Source: JBOGVA01 sp050692195
GTDB taxonomy: Bacteria; Actinomycetota; UBA4738
Direction of reading: 5' to 3'
DNA length: 62,499 nt
Assembly: GCA_050692195.1 (NCBI GenBank)
Contig: JBOGVA010000001.1
Location: 1-62,499 of the forward strand
The translations under genes were made by a program, and so were the position numbers. Positions 52,735 through 62,039 of the stretch are shown here, piece by piece (the stretch's first letter is position 1; each line of letters begins with the position of its first letter). The notes under the pieces are model-generated. The model made no database searches, was not told where the DNA came from, and saw only the letters and a list, made by a program, of their open reading frames with translations.

Positions 52735-54119
52735 CTCTCCCAACGAGTGCCGCGGCGAAGCTGCTCACGGACCTGGAGGGCCGATACACGCATGCCGTGA
52801 TCGCGTTCGTCGACGAGGAGGGCTATCCCCTGTCGGTGGCCACCGCCTTCCGCGTGGACGTGGACCGGGAGGCGGTCGTTCTGGACGTGGTGGCGGGAGA
52901 TCAGGTCAGCCCTCCGCTCGACCGCGAGGTCAACGTGGTCTTCAGCCACATCCGGCCCCAGCCGGGCCAGGGCTACGACGAGCGCCGGTACGTTTCGCTG
53001 TGGGGAAGTCTCCGACGCACGAACGGACAGCTCGAGCTCGTTCCGGAGCGCGTGCAGCACTGGGACGAACAGGAGATGACGTTCTTCGAGTTCTCCGAGC
53101 GGGGCGTACCCCAGGCCCACCGGTACATGGAACGGCTCTCCGTGGAGACCGGCCGGCGGGTGAGGCCTCGCCTATCGGCCGGCTGGTTGTTCCTGCGGGC
53201 CAGCCGCCTCCCGTTCCTCTCGGCGACGTTCGTCCCGGTCGCATTGGGCGTGGCGGTGGCTGCGCTGCACGGCGAGTGGCATTGGTGGCTCGCCGTCCTC
53301 ACGCTCATCGCGGCTTCTTGCATCCACCTCGGGCTCAACATCGCCAATGACGTGTTCGACACCATCAGTGGCGCCGATGCGGCGAACGTCACCCCCACCC
53401 AGTTCAGCGGAGGGTCACGAGTCGTGCTGTACGGGCTGCTTTCCCTGCGCCAGTTGGTCCTGATGATGCTGGGGTTCTACGCGGTGGGTGTGGCGATCGG
53501 CCTCTACCTGGCGGTGACCCGAGGGTTCTGGCCGCTGTTCTGGATCGGAGCGGTGGGGCTGTTCATCAGCATCTTCTACACGGCCCCGCCTTTCCGGCTC
53601 GTGTACCGCGGCGTGGGCGAGTACTTCGTGGCGCTCGGCTTCGGGCCGATCATGACGATCGGGGCGTACTACGTGCAGGCCAGGGCCTGGTCGTGGGAGG
53701 CCATCTACGCCTCCTTGCCGGTGGGGATCCTGATCGCGCTGGTCCTCTACGTGAACGAGGTGCCAGACCGGCCCGGGGACTCCGCGGCTGGCAAGCGGAC
53801 GTTGCCGGTCCGCTTGAGCAAGGAGGGGGTCATCGCCGGCTACGTCGGGTCGGTAGCGGTCGCATTGGGCCTGATCCTGTTCGGGTCGCTCTTCGGCGTC
53901 ATGCCCCGGCCGACCATCGTGGCCCTGGCGGCGCTTCCTCTGGCCTTCACCGTGCGCAGGGGGCTGCTCGAGGCGTACGAAGACCCGTACGCGCTGATGC
54001 CGTACATGGCCAAGAACATCCAGCTCCATCTGTTCACCGGGCTGCTGCTCATCGCCGGATACGTGATCGCCATCGTGGCGACCCGTCTCTCGGCTTCTCC
54101 GCCGGTGTTCCTGCGGTAG
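52731..54119 (+). CDS. fusion of split-barrel domain and UbiA prenyltransferase
   Basis: A 462-residue protein. Residues ~1-150 form a PNPOx-like FMN/F420-binding domain (AVIAFVDEEGYPLSVATAFRVD). Residues ~165-455 are a UbiA-type prenyltransferase with the two Asp-rich motifs NIANDVFD and NEVPDRPGD and eight to nine helices. It may prenylate 1,4-dihydroxy-2-naphthoate (MenA-like) or another aromatic acceptor. UbiA proteins are normally single-domain, so the attached redox module is unusual. Start ATG 52731 is fixed by the ATGA overlap. Confidence 0.87.
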   Translation: MTLPTSAAAKLLTDLEGRYTHAVIAFVDEEGYPLSVATAFRVDVDREAVVLDVVAGDQVSPPLDREVNVVFSHIRPQPGQGYDERRYVSLWGSLRRTNGQLELVPERVQHWDEQEMTFFEFSERGVPQAHRYMERLSVETGRRVRPRLSAGWLFLRASRLPFLSATFVPVALGVAVAALHGEWHWWLAVLTLIAASCIHLGLNIANDVFDTISGADAANVTPTQFSGGSRVVLYGLLSLRQLVLMMLGFYAVGVAIGLYLAVTRGFWPLFWIGAVGLFISIFYTAPPFRLVYRGVGEYFVALGFGPIMTIGAYYVQARAWSWEAIYASLPVGILIALVLYVNEVPDRPGDSAAGKRTLPVRLSKEGVIAGYVGSVAVALGLILFGSLFGVMPRPTIVALAALPLAFTVRRGLLEAYEDPYALMPYMAKNIQLHLFTGLLLIAGYVIAIVATRLSASPPVFLR

Positions 54120-54155
54120 CCGGCTCGCCGAGCGCCGCTCGAGAGGGAGGAGGGT

Positions 54156-55196
54156 ATGGAGTACCGCACGCTGGGCCGGACGGGGGTGAAGGTGAGCGAG
54201 TTCTGCCTGGGGGCGATGATGTTCGGCCCGTGGGGGAACACCGACGAGGACGAGTGCGTGCGCATGATCCATGCGGCCCTCGACGCCGGCATCAACTTCG
54301 TGGACACCGCCGACGTCTACGGCGAGGGCCGCTCGGAGGAGATCGTGGGCAGGGCGCTGAAGGACCGGCGCGACGAGGTGGTGCTGGCGACGAAGGTCCA
54401 CGGCGAGATGGGCAAGGGACCGAACGAGCGCGGGAACTCCAGGCTGTGGATCATGCGAGAGGTCGAAGCCAGCCTGCGGCGTCTCGGCACCGACCGAATC
54501 GACCTCTACCAGATCCACCGGCCGGATCCGGACGCCGACCTCGAACAGACCCTTTCGGCGCTGACCGATCTGATCCGCCAGGGGAAGGTCCGGTACGTTG
54601 GGTCGTCCACCTTCCCTGCATGGCAGATCGTCGAAGCCCACTGGATCAGCGAGCGGCGCGTCCTGGAACGTTTCGTCTGCGAGCAGCCGCCGTATTCGAT
54701 CTTCGTCCGCCACGTCGAGCTCGACGTGCTGCCGGTCGCGGCGAGGTACGGCATGGGAGTCATCGTGTGGAGCCCGCTGGCTGGAGGCTGGCTCACCGGC
54801 AAGTACCGCAAGGGAACGGAGGCTCCCCCGGATTCCCGGGCGGTGCGGTTCCGGGAGAGGGGCAGCCCGGTGGCAAGGCGGTTCGACACCAGCGTGCCGG
54901 AGAACCAGCGGAAGCTCGACCTCGTGGAAGACCTCATCGCGGTGGCGGACAAGGCCGGCCTCTCCATCACGGAGATGGCCCTCGCGTTCACCCTGGCGCA
55001 TCCCGCCGTGACCTCGGCCATCATCGGGCCGCGCACGCCCCAGCAGCTCGACCAGCTCCTGGGTGCGGCGGACGTGAGGCTGGACACCGAAACGCTCGAC
55101 GCGATCGACGAGCTGGCGGCTCCGGGGAGCGTCGTCTTCGACTTCGACCGCGGATGGACGGGGCCCTGGCTGGATCCGGAGGCCCGCCGTCGCTGA
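54156..55196 (+). CDS. aldo/keto reductase
   Basis: A 346-residue (alpha/beta)8 NADPH-dependent reductase with GGGAGGAGGG before ATG 54156. It shows FVDTADVYGEGRSEEIVG (catalytic Asp and Tyr), TKVHG, the His in YQIHRPDP, and a nucleotide-binding end (TSAIIGPRTPQQLDQLLGA). It resembles the YajO/YccK-like group acting on aldehydes and ketones. Its stop lies 43 bases before the hemE start. Confidence 0.9.
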   Translation: MEYRTLGRTGVKVSEFCLGAMMFGPWGNTDEDECVRMIHAALDAGINFVDTADVYGEGRSEEIVGRALKDRRDEVVLATKVHGEMGKGPNERGNSRLWIMREVEASLRRLGTDRIDLYQIHRPDPDADLEQTLSALTDLIRQGKVRYVGSSTFPAWQIVEAHWISERRVLERFVCEQPPYSIFVRHVELDVLPVAARYGMGVIVWSPLAGGWLTGKYRKGTEAPPDSRAVRFRERGSPVARRFDTSVPENQRKLDLVEDLIAVADKAGLSITEMALAFTLAHPAVTSAIIGPRTPQQLDQLLGAADVRLDTETLDAIDELAAPGSVVFDFDRGWTGPWLDPEARRR

Positions 55197-55239
55197 CTCG
55201 TCGAGCGACCGATTCCTCCGGGCATGCCGGCGCGAGCTC

Positions 55240-56253
55240 GTGGACCGTACCCCCGTCTGGTTCATGCGGCAGGCCGGTCGCTACCTCCCCGAATACCGAA
55301 AGATCCGGGAAGGCAGAAGCATCCTCGAGCTCTGCCGCGCCCCGGATCTGGTGGTCGAGCTCACGCTCCAGCCGCTCCGCCGGATGGACGTGGATGCGGC
55401 CATCCTCTTCTCGGACATCATGGTCCCGGTTGCCGCCATGGGGGCGGAGGTTCGCTTCGAGGCCGGGTCGGGGCCGGTGGTCGCCAACCCGATCCGGACT
55501 GCGTCTGACCTGCGCGACCTTCGGCCCCTCGAGCCCGAGTCGCACGTCCCCTTCGTCTTGGAGGCGATTCACCTGCTCCGAAGGGAGCTTCGGGTTCCCC
55601 TGATCGGGTTCGCCGGCGCGCCCTTCACCCTGGCGAGCTACCTGATCGAAGGAGGGCCATCCCGGAGCTACGCGCGGACGAAGGCGTTCATGCACGAAGC
55701 GCCGGAGGCCTGGAGCCTGCTGATGGGAACGCTCGGAGCGGCGATGCTCGCCTATCTGATCGCGCAGGTCGGGGCCGGTGCCCAGGTGGTCCAGGTGTTC
55801 GACAGCTGGGTGGGGGCGTTGGACCCCGACGACTACATGCGGTTCGTCCTGCCCACCATGCGCGAGATGTTCGACGGCCTGGCCGGCTTGGGCGTGCCGA
55901 TGATCCACTTCGGCGTGGGGACCGGCGAGCTCCTCAGGCAGATGCGGGAGGCCGGGGCCGACGTGGTGGGCGTGGACTGGCGGGTCCCGCTCCACGAGGC
56001 GTGGGAGCGGATCGGCTTCGACGCGGCGGTCCAGGGCAACCTCGACCCGGCCGTCTGTCTGGCGCACTGGGAAGCCGTGGAGGCCAAGGCCCTCGCCGTG
56101 CTTCGCCGGGCAGGCGGGCGCCCCGGCCACGTGTTCAACCTCGGCCACGGGGTGCTGCCGGACACGCCGGTGGAGACGCTTCAGCGGCTCGTCGATCTGG
56201 TGCACGAACGAACCGAGCAGGGCCTCGTACAGGTGGCCGGAGACGACACGTGA
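55240..56253 (+). CDS. hemE: uroporphyrinogen decarboxylase, start unclear
   Basis: A 337-residue HemE from GTG 55240. It shows TPVWFMRQAGRYLPEYRK (catalytic Arg and porphyrin-binding loop), LFSDIMVP, GFAGAPFTLASYLIEGG, QVFDSWVGAL, GVDWR, QGNLDP and NLGHGVLPDTP. The reading frame stays open upstream and encodes DRFLRACRREL (from ~55207), the family's conserved N-terminus, but no ATG, GTG or TTG exists there. The true start may therefore be non-canonical or the DNA may carry an error. The enzyme decarboxylates uroporphyrinogen III to coproporphyrinogen III. Confidence 0.92.
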   Translation: MDRTPVWFMRQAGRYLPEYRKIREGRSILELCRAPDLVVELTLQPLRRMDVDAAILFSDIMVPVAAMGAEVRFEAGSGPVVANPIRTASDLRDLRPLEPESHVPFVLEAIHLLRRELRVPLIGFAGAPFTLASYLIEGGPSRSYARTKAFMHEAPEAWSLLMGTLGAAMLAYLIAQVGAGAQVVQVFDSWVGALDPDDYMRFVLPTMREMFDGLAGLGVPMIHFGVGTGELLRQMREAGADVVGVDWRVPLHEAWERIGFDAAVQGNLDPAVCLAHWEAVEAKALAVLRRAGGRPGHVFNLGHGVLPDTPVETLQRLVDLVHERTEQGLVQVAGDDT

Positions 56254-57230
56254 GCGAGCCCATCGGCGTCCTGACCATGGCCTACGGCACTGCTTCGGGC
56301 CCGGATGACGTCGAGCGCTATTACACGGACATCCGGGGAGGACGCTCCCCCTCGCCGGAGCTTCTCCAAGACCTGAAGGACCGATACGCAGCCATCGGCA
56401 ACCGGTTCCCGCTGCTCGAGATCGCGAAGCGACAGGCCGCCGCGCTCGAGCGAATGCTGAACGCGGATGGATCCGGATCCACCTTCCGCGTGTACCTGGG
56501 GATGAAGCACGCTCCTCCCTTCATCGCCGACGCCGTGCGACGGATGCAAGCGGATGGGATCGAGCGGGCCGTGGGGCTGGTGCTGGCACCGCAATGGTCG
56601 GGCATGTCCGTGGAGACCTACGTGGAGCGAGTGGAGAAGGCGCTGGTGGAAGGCGGGCCGTCGTTCACGTACGTCAGGGCGTGGTACGGGCATCCGCTCT
56701 TCGTCGACTTCCTGGCGGCCCGAGTGTCCGATGCGCTGGGGCGCCTCTCCGCCGATCGGCGCGAGGATGCCTTGGTGGTATTCACTGCTCACAGCCTCCC
56801 GACTCGGAACGTTGCCGAAGGCGGCCCGAGATGCAAGGAATGCCACCTGTGCCCAGATGGTTGCCGCTACGTTGAACAGCTCTCACAGACGGCGGACCTC
56901 GTGAGCCACAGGCTCGGACTCGAGGAACATTCGCTCGCCTGGCAGAGCGCCGGCCGAACCCCCGACCCCTGGTGGGGACCTTCGCTCGCAGAATTGATCC
57001 CCAAGCTGGCGAGAGCCGGCCGGCGGGCGGTGGTGGTGTGTCCGTGCGGGTTCGTCGCCGATCACCTGGAGATCCTCTACGACCTCGACATCGAGGCCAG
57101 GGGCATAGCGCAGGAAGCAGGGATCGCCTTCGTTCGAACCGAGATGCCCAACGCCCACCCCGACTTCATCAGGGCGCTCGCGGCCGTCGTCCGGGAACAC
57201 GTGCAGGTCGGCGCGTGGTCGGAGCCCTGA
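56250..57230 (+). CDS. cpfC: coproporphyrin ferrochelatase with extra Cys cluster
   Basis: A 326-residue HemH/CpfC starting at GTG 56250 (GTGA overlap with hemE). Catalytic His181 is in FTAHSLP; the Glu is in GFVADHLEILYD. An inserted C195-x2-C198-x2-C201-x3-C205 motif follows the His loop, and VCPCGF adds two more Cys. The adjacent cgoX and chdC show the coproporphyrin-dependent route, so iron is inserted into coproporphyrin III. The Cys arrangement is not the mammalian or mycobacterial one and could hold an FeS or zinc site. Confidence 0.88.
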   Translation: MSEPIGVLTMAYGTASGPDDVERYYTDIRGGRSPSPELLQDLKDRYAAIGNRFPLLEIAKRQAAALERMLNADGSGSTFRVYLGMKHAPPFIADAVRRMQADGIERAVGLVLAPQWSGMSVETYVERVEKALVEGGPSFTYVRAWYGHPLFVDFLAARVSDALGRLSADRREDALVVFTAHSLPTRNVAEGGPRCKECHLCPDGCRYVEQLSQTADLVSHRLGLEEHSLAWQSAGRTPDPWWGPSLAELIPKLARAGRRAVVVCPCGFVADHLEILYDLDIEARGIAQEAGIAFVRTEMPNAHPDFIRALAAVVREHVQVGAWSEP

Positions 57231-58729
57231 TGGCAGGGGGGCTGGGAGCGTCGGCGCCTGCCCGGAAAGTGACGGTAGTGGGCGCTGGGATCGCCGGCTT
57301 GGCCGCCGCCCATTACCTGCGCCGGGGACATGGCTGGAGTGCGGGCCCTCCCATCGATGTGCTCGTCCTGGAGGCCGGTCCAAGGCTCGGCGGCAAGCTG
57401 CAGACTCTGGACCTCGACGGCCTCCGAGTGGAAGGAGGCGCGGACTCCTTCGTGGTCCGCAGACCCTGGGCGGTCGACCTCTGCCGGGAGCTCGCCCTGG
57501 AGGACCAGGTGGTCATCCCCGGGGCGACCGGTGCCTTCGTCTGGGCTCGGGGCCGGCTGGTGCCCTTCCCCGAGCGTTCTGCCTTCGGTGTGCCGGCCAG
57601 CATCACGGAGCTGCTCCGGTGGCCCGGCCTGTCGGCAGAGGGGCGCTTCCGCGCGCTCGGGGACCTGTTCCGTCCGTCCCGGAAGGATCGAGCGGACGAG
57701 TCGTTGGCAAGCCTGTCCCGCCGGCGTCTGGGGGAGGAAGCCGCCCACGTGCTGGTGGAGCCTCTGCTCGCGGGCCTGCACGCGGCCGACTCCGAGCGTC
57801 TGAGCCTTGACGCGACCTTCCCAGAACTCGGGAACTGGGAGCGAGACCACGGGAGCCTGATCAGGGGAGCGAGAGCTGCGGCCAGGGCGGCGAGATCCGA
57901 GGGAACTGGCCACAAGCCGCTGTTCGCAACGCTGTGGGGAGGGCTGGAGCGGATGACCCAGGCGCTACTGGGGCAGATCGGCCCCCACCGTGTCCGGCTC
58001 GATTCGCCCGTGAGAGCGGTCTCCGGGGAGGGAGACGAGTTCCGCGTGGAGACGGCGGAGCAGCGCTTCGACTCCGACGCGCTCGTCCTGGCCACCCCGG
58101 CCTTCGAGGCGTCCAGGTTGCTCCGGCAGGTCAACCCGGCAGCCGCGCTAGAGTTGGACGAGATCTCCTACGCATCTACCGCCGTCGTGATCCTGATCTA
58201 CCCGGAAGGAACGGCCGGGCGGCTGCCGGAGGAAGGCACCGGACTCGTCGTGCCGGCGGGGGATGGGACGATCACGGCCTGCACGTGGTACTCGCGGAAG
58301 TGGCCGGACGAGGCCTTCGGCACGCGGGCCATCCTGAGATGCTTCGTCGGCCGGGGCGGAGCCGAGCAGGCGCTGGACCTGGCGGACCACGAGCTGATCG
58401 CCTCGGTGGTGGCGGAGGTCGAAGCCATCACACCGATCGGTGCCTCGCCGGAGGCAGCCCGCGTGGTCCGGTGGACCCGGTCGATGCCCCAGTACGAGGT
58501 GGGCCATCTGGACCGCGTGCAGCGGATCGAGTCGGCGCTCGCGGAGACGCCGGGAGTCTTCCTGGCCGGGTCGGCCTATCGAGGCATCGGCATCGCCGAC
58601 TGCATCCGGCAGGGACGGCAGGCCGCCGATCGGGCCCTCGCCTTCCTGGGAGGGGGAGAACGGAGTCCACGTGACGGAACGGCTCCGTCGGCGGAAGATG
58701 ACCGGGAGGCGATCTCATGGACGAGCTGA
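57230..58729 (+). CDS. cgoX: coproporphyrinogen III oxidase (HemY type)
   Basis: A 499-residue flavoprotein. The N-terminus holds the FAD dinucleotide motif TVVGAGIAGLAAAHYL, followed by VLEAGPRLGGKLQT. The C-terminus has GVFLAGSAYRGIGIADCIRQG, the FAD-binding and substrate end of HemY. ATG 57230 overlaps the stop of cpfC (TGATG). In this pathway it oxidises coproporphyrinogen III to coproporphyrin III. A ~35-residue extension follows the family's usual end. Confidence 0.92.
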   Translation: MAGGLGASAPARKVTVVGAGIAGLAAAHYLRRGHGWSAGPPIDVLVLEAGPRLGGKLQTLDLDGLRVEGGADSFVVRRPWAVDLCRELALEDQVVIPGATGAFVWARGRLVPFPERSAFGVPASITELLRWPGLSAEGRFRALGDLFRPSRKDRADESLASLSRRRLGEEAAHVLVEPLLAGLHAADSERLSLDATFPELGNWERDHGSLIRGARAAARAARSEGTGHKPLFATLWGGLERMTQALLGQIGPHRVRLDSPVRAVSGEGDEFRVETAEQRFDSDALVLATPAFEASRLLRQVNPAAALELDEISYASTAVVILIYPEGTAGRLPEEGTGLVVPAGDGTITACTWYSRKWPDEAFGTRAILRCFVGRGGAEQALDLADHELIASVVAEVEAITPIGASPEAARVVRWTRSMPQYEVGHLDRVQRIESALAETPGVFLAGSAYRGIGIADCIRQGRQAADRALAFLGGGERSPRDGTAPSAEDDREAISWTS

Positions 58730-59388
58730 CGTACGCGTATTACCCGGTGTTCAAGGGAACACCCGATCTTCGCGACCGGTCTCACGGCGACCTGGACCAG
58801 ATGGCGCATGAGGCGGAGATCCTGCTCAAGGAATGGTCGGGCAGGGTGACCGTCCGGGGGACCTATTCCGCTGTCGGCTTTCGTCCGGACGCAGAGCTTC
58901 TGATGTGGTGGGTGGGGAAGTCCCCCGACGACCTACAGAACCTGTTGGTTGCCTTCCGCCGGAGCGCCCTAGGCCGGCGGCTGGACCTCACCTGGGCCTT
59001 CATGGGGGTGGTCCGCCCGGCCGAGTTCAGCAAGGAACACCTGCCGGCCTTCGCGCGGGGAGAGCCCCCGCGCACCTACCTCTGCGTGTACCCCTTCGTC
59101 AGGACCCCCGAGTGGTACCTCCTCCCTGCGGAAGCTCGAGCCGAGATGCTCCGGGAGCACGGAGAGATCGGCCGGGAGTTCCCGGAGGTGCTCGCCAACA
59201 CGACCAGCGGGTTCGGACTGGGCGACTGGGAGTGGATCCTCGCGTTCGAGGCCGACGACCTCTCCCGTATCGTCGACTGCATCCGCCGCCTCAGGGATGC
59301 CAGGGCCCGGTCCTTCACCAGGGAAGAGGTCCCCTTCGTCACCGGGATTCGCAAGGACCTGCCGGGGGCCGTCCGGGACCTCGCCTAG
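58717..59388 (+). CDS. chdC: coproheme decarboxylase (chlorite-dismutase-like)
   Basis: A 223-residue protein of the HemQ family. It shows the catalytic Tyr in YPFVRTPEWYLLP (the family's KSFPWYMLP loop, here with V-R-T-P-E-W), the proximal His in MLREHGEIGREFPEV, and FGLGDWEWILAFEADD. It converts coproheme to haem b in the last step of the actinobacterial pathway. ATG 58717 overlaps cgoX by 13 bases, giving the order hemE-cpfC-cgoX-chdC. Confidence 0.93.
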   Translation: MDELTYAYYPVFKGTPDLRDRSHGDLDQMAHEAEILLKEWSGRVTVRGTYSAVGFRPDAELLMWWVGKSPDDLQNLLVAFRRSALGRRLDLTWAFMGVVRPAEFSKEHLPAFARGEPPRTYLCVYPFVRTPEWYLLPAEARAEMLREHGEIGREFPEVLANTTSGFGLGDWEWILAFEADDLSRIVDCIRRLRDARARSFTREEVPFVTGIRKDLPGAVRDLA

Positions 59389-59516
59389 CCGCCCGGGAAG
59401 GAGTCGAGCCCCAGCAGGGCGACGCGTGCGGGGTCCTCGGGGCCCGAATGCGAGAACTCTTCGCGCAGAGCGTTCGTCTAGCATGAGTGAGGCCCGGGCT
59501 GGGAAGGGTTGAACCG

Positions 59517-59900
59517 ATGGAGATTCTCACGCTGATCGCCCTGTTGGCCGGCGTCAGCTGGTTCGTCCTGACCCTGATCGAGGAAGAGGAGTCGACTGGT
59601 CCGCTCCTGCGCGTCAGGGCAGCGACGCTGGGGCGAAAGGCGTCGCGGGCGCTACTGGACCTCGACCGGCGCCTTCGGGATCGATGGGCTCGCATGCGTT
59701 CCTCGGCCGGCTCGAGGCTGGAGATCGGGGAATGGGCGCGCCCGAGGCGGAGGACCCGGGCGGTTTCGGCCTCGGGCAGTGGATCCTCCAGGCTTCGCGC
59801 GCTCCTCGAGCTCCTTCTGCTGGTCATTCTGATCGGCGCCGTCGTGGCCGGCGCTATCGCCGGCGCCGCCTGGGGCATGGGCCGCCTCCTGCTCGACTGA
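59517..59900 (+). CDS. small protein with two transmembrane helices
   Basis: A 127-residue protein. An N-terminal helix (~3-21) and a C-terminal helix (~98-122, Gly/Ala-rich) flank a long Arg-rich cytoplasmic region. ATG 59517 has GGAAGGG upstream. It lies 20 bases before the MoxR gene, so it may belong to that operon. No family is recognised. Confidence 0.6.
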   Translation: MEILTLIALLAGVSWFVLTLIEEEESTGPLLRVRAATLGRKASRALLDLDRRLRDRWARMRSSAGSRLEIGEWARPRRRTRAVSASGSGSSRLRALLELLLLVILIGAVVAGAIAGAAWGMGRLLLD

Positions 59901-59919
59901 ACCGTCCTATCCTTCTTGC

Positions 59920-60876
59920 ATGGCGGAGCCGGAAGCGGCCAGGACGTTCCTCGCGGCGCTGGCCGAGCGAGTCGAGGCCCGCCTGTTCGGTGTTCGCGAG
60001 CCCCTGCGGCTGGTCCTCATCGGGATCCTGACGGACTCGCACGTCCTGATCGACGATGTCCCGGGAGTGGGCAAGACCACCCTCATCCGCATGATGGCCA
60101 GCCTGTTGGGCCTGCGGTTCTCCCGCGTGCAGTTCACCCCCGACCTCATGCCGTCGGACATCACCGGAACGTCGGTCCTGAACTTGAAGTCCCAGGAATT
60201 CGAGTTCAGGCACGGTCCCATCTTCGCCGAGGTCCTGCTGGCCGACGAGATCAACCGGGCCACGCCGAAGACCCAGGCCGCCCTGCTCGAGGCCATGCAG
60301 GAACGCCAGGTCACGGTGGATGGGGTGACCTACCCTCTCCCCGATCCCTTCTTCGTGCTGGCCACTCAGAATCCCGTGGAGCTGGAGGGGACCTTTCCGT
60401 TACCCGAGGCCCAGCTCGACCGGTTCTTGCTTCGCGTTCGGATGGGCTATCCGGACGAACGGGACGAGGAGCGAATCCTGACGGTGGGGAGGGAGGGGCG
60501 AATCGTCCCGTCCACCCCGCTCGCCGACGTTCCGGACCTGCCCGGGCTCCGAAGGCTCGTGGAGGGAGTCCGGCTGGAGCAGCCCGTCCGCCGCTTCATC
60601 GTGGCGCTGGCTCGGGCCACCCGCGATCATCGCGACCTCCAGGTGGGAGCCAGCCCCCGGGCCATCGAGCACATGGGCGACGCGACCCGGGCTCGGGCCC
60701 TGCTCGACGGCAGGGACTACGTGTTGCCTGATGACGTCAAGGCCCTGGCCGAGCCCGTGCTCGTCCACCGCTTGGTGCCGACCACCGACGCCCGGATCCG
60801 TGACCGCCGGGCGGAGGAGATCCTCCGGGAAGTCCTCGAGGAGGTTCCAGTGCCGGTGGAGTTCCAGGGGGCGTAA
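59920..60876 (+). CDS. MoxR-family AAA+ ATPase
   Basis: A 318-residue AAA ATPase. It has Walker A DDVPGVGKTTL (~46-56), FTPDLMPSDITGTSV, Walker B LLADEINRATPKTQAALLEAMQE, sensor ATQNPVELEGTFPLPEAQLDRF, and the helical lid to the end. MoxR proteins are chaperone-like and help install metals or assemble cell-surface complexes. It is upstream of a DUF58 gene and a membrane protein, the standard MoxR-DUF58-transglutaminase order. Confidence 0.93.
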   Translation: MAEPEAARTFLAALAERVEARLFGVREPLRLVLIGILTDSHVLIDDVPGVGKTTLIRMMASLLGLRFSRVQFTPDLMPSDITGTSVLNLKSQEFEFRHGPIFAEVLLADEINRATPKTQAALLEAMQERQVTVDGVTYPLPDPFFVLATQNPVELEGTFPLPEAQLDRFLLRVRMGYPDERDEERILTVGREGRIVPSTPLADVPDLPGLRRLVEGVRLEQPVRRFIVALARATRDHRDLQVGASPRAIEHMGDATRARALLDGRDYVLPDDVKALAEPVLVHRLVPTTDARIRDRRAEEILREVLEEVPVPVEFQGA

Positions 60877-60935
60877 GCCCAACGGACGCCCCCGAGCGCC
60901 GCGGAGCCGTCCTGTTCGTTGCATTCCTGTTCGGG

Positions 60936-62039
60936 ATGGGCGCCGCCCTGGCCGGGAACGTCGCCCTGCTGATGTGGGCGGCCGGCCTGGGAGGTCTGGC
61001 CGGCGGTGCCATGTTTTGGTCCCGTGTGGCCTGGCGCGGGGTTTCGGCATCGGCAGGCTTCCGGCCCTCTCGGGTCTTCGCCCGCGAGCCCCTGAACCTC
61101 AGGGTTCGCATCGCCAACGGCAAGCGGTTGCCGCTGCCGCTGGTCCGGGTGACCGTGTGGCTGCCGCCGGGCCTGTTCCCGCAGCCGGGGACGGGGGCGC
61201 CGACGGTTCGAGGGTTCCAGCGCAGCGTGTACCTGGGCGGCCGTTCCGAAGCGATCCTCGATCTGCCGGTGCGGGCGAGGAACCGGGGGGAGTACTGGCT
61301 GGAGCGTGTGCAACTGGTGCTGTCGGACCCGTTCGACCTCGCTCCCGTCCGACGGGACCTGGTGCCCGAGGCCAGCCTGCTGGTCATGCCACAGCCTGGC
61401 ATCGGCATCCCCATGCACGTGAGGCGGCGCCTTCCCTTCGGTGTGCCGGCTCGAGCCGCCAGGATGTTCGAGGAGCGTGAGCGATTCGCCGGGGTCCGTC
61501 CTTACGAGTCCGGGGACCCGTTGAACCGGATCCACTGGAAGCTCACCGGCCACGCGGGGCAGCTGCACACGAAGCTGTTCGAGCCCACGCGCACGGCCGA
61601 CGTGGTGCTGGTCCTGGACCTCGCCACGGGGGAGCCGTTCTGGGACTCCATCTTCCCCGAGATCGCGGAGGACACCATCGGGTGGGCGGCCTTCCTGGCT
61701 CGCCAGGCCGTCGAGGCCGGCTGGCGGGTCGGGCTCGTGGCGAACGTACATCTCAGCCGGGGACGAGGACCGCTCCGAGTCCCTCCTTCCTCGGCGCGAG
61801 GCCATGCGGCCGCGCTGTTCGCCGCCCTGGCCAGGATGTCGAACGAAGCGACGTCGGACCTTGCTCCGATACTCCGGGAGACGGGTCGCACCATCGGGGG
61901 GAACGCGACGGCCGTCGTGATCTCTCCCAGGCCGGGTCCGTGGCTCCGCCATGAGCTCGTCGTCCTCCGCCGGCGCGGCGCCGAGGTGCTGCACCTCTCC
62001 CCGCTCGAAGCGCGATCGCCGCGGGTCGGGGAGCCATGA
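60936..62039 (+). CDS. DUF58 domain membrane protein
   Basis: A 367-residue protein. Two N-terminal helices precede a beta-rich domain, then the DUF58/VWA-like core with PYESGDPLNRIHWKLTGHAG, the family hallmark, and DVVLVLDLAT after it. ATG 60936 is used, though the frame is open about 60 bases further upstream and encodes a hydrophobic stretch (VLFVAFLFG) that could be the true N-terminus. The start of the next gene overlaps its stop (ATGA). Confidence 0.88.
   Translation: MGAALAGNVALLMWAAGLGGLAGGAMFWSRVAWRGVSASAGFRPSRVFAREPLNLRVRIANGKRLPLPLVRVTVWLPPGLFPQPGTGAPTVRGFQRSVYLGGRSEAILDLPVRARNRGEYWLERVQLVLSDPFDLAPVRRDLVPEASLLVMPQPGIGIPMHVRRRLPFGVPARAARMFEERERFAGVRPYESGDPLNRIHWKLTGHAGQLHTKLFEPTRTADVVLVLDLATGEPFWDSIFPEIAEDTIGWAAFLARQAVEAGWRVGLVANVHLSRGRGPLRVPPSSARGHAAALFAALARMSNEATSDLAPILRETGRTIGGNATAVVISPRPGPWLRHELVVLRRRGAEVLHLSPLEARSPRVGEP

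Noticed and set aside
53415..55265. A 616-codon minus-strand frame over the UbiA fusion and aldo-keto reductase
   Set aside because: Spans two real genes and the gap between them; peptide is antisense noise.
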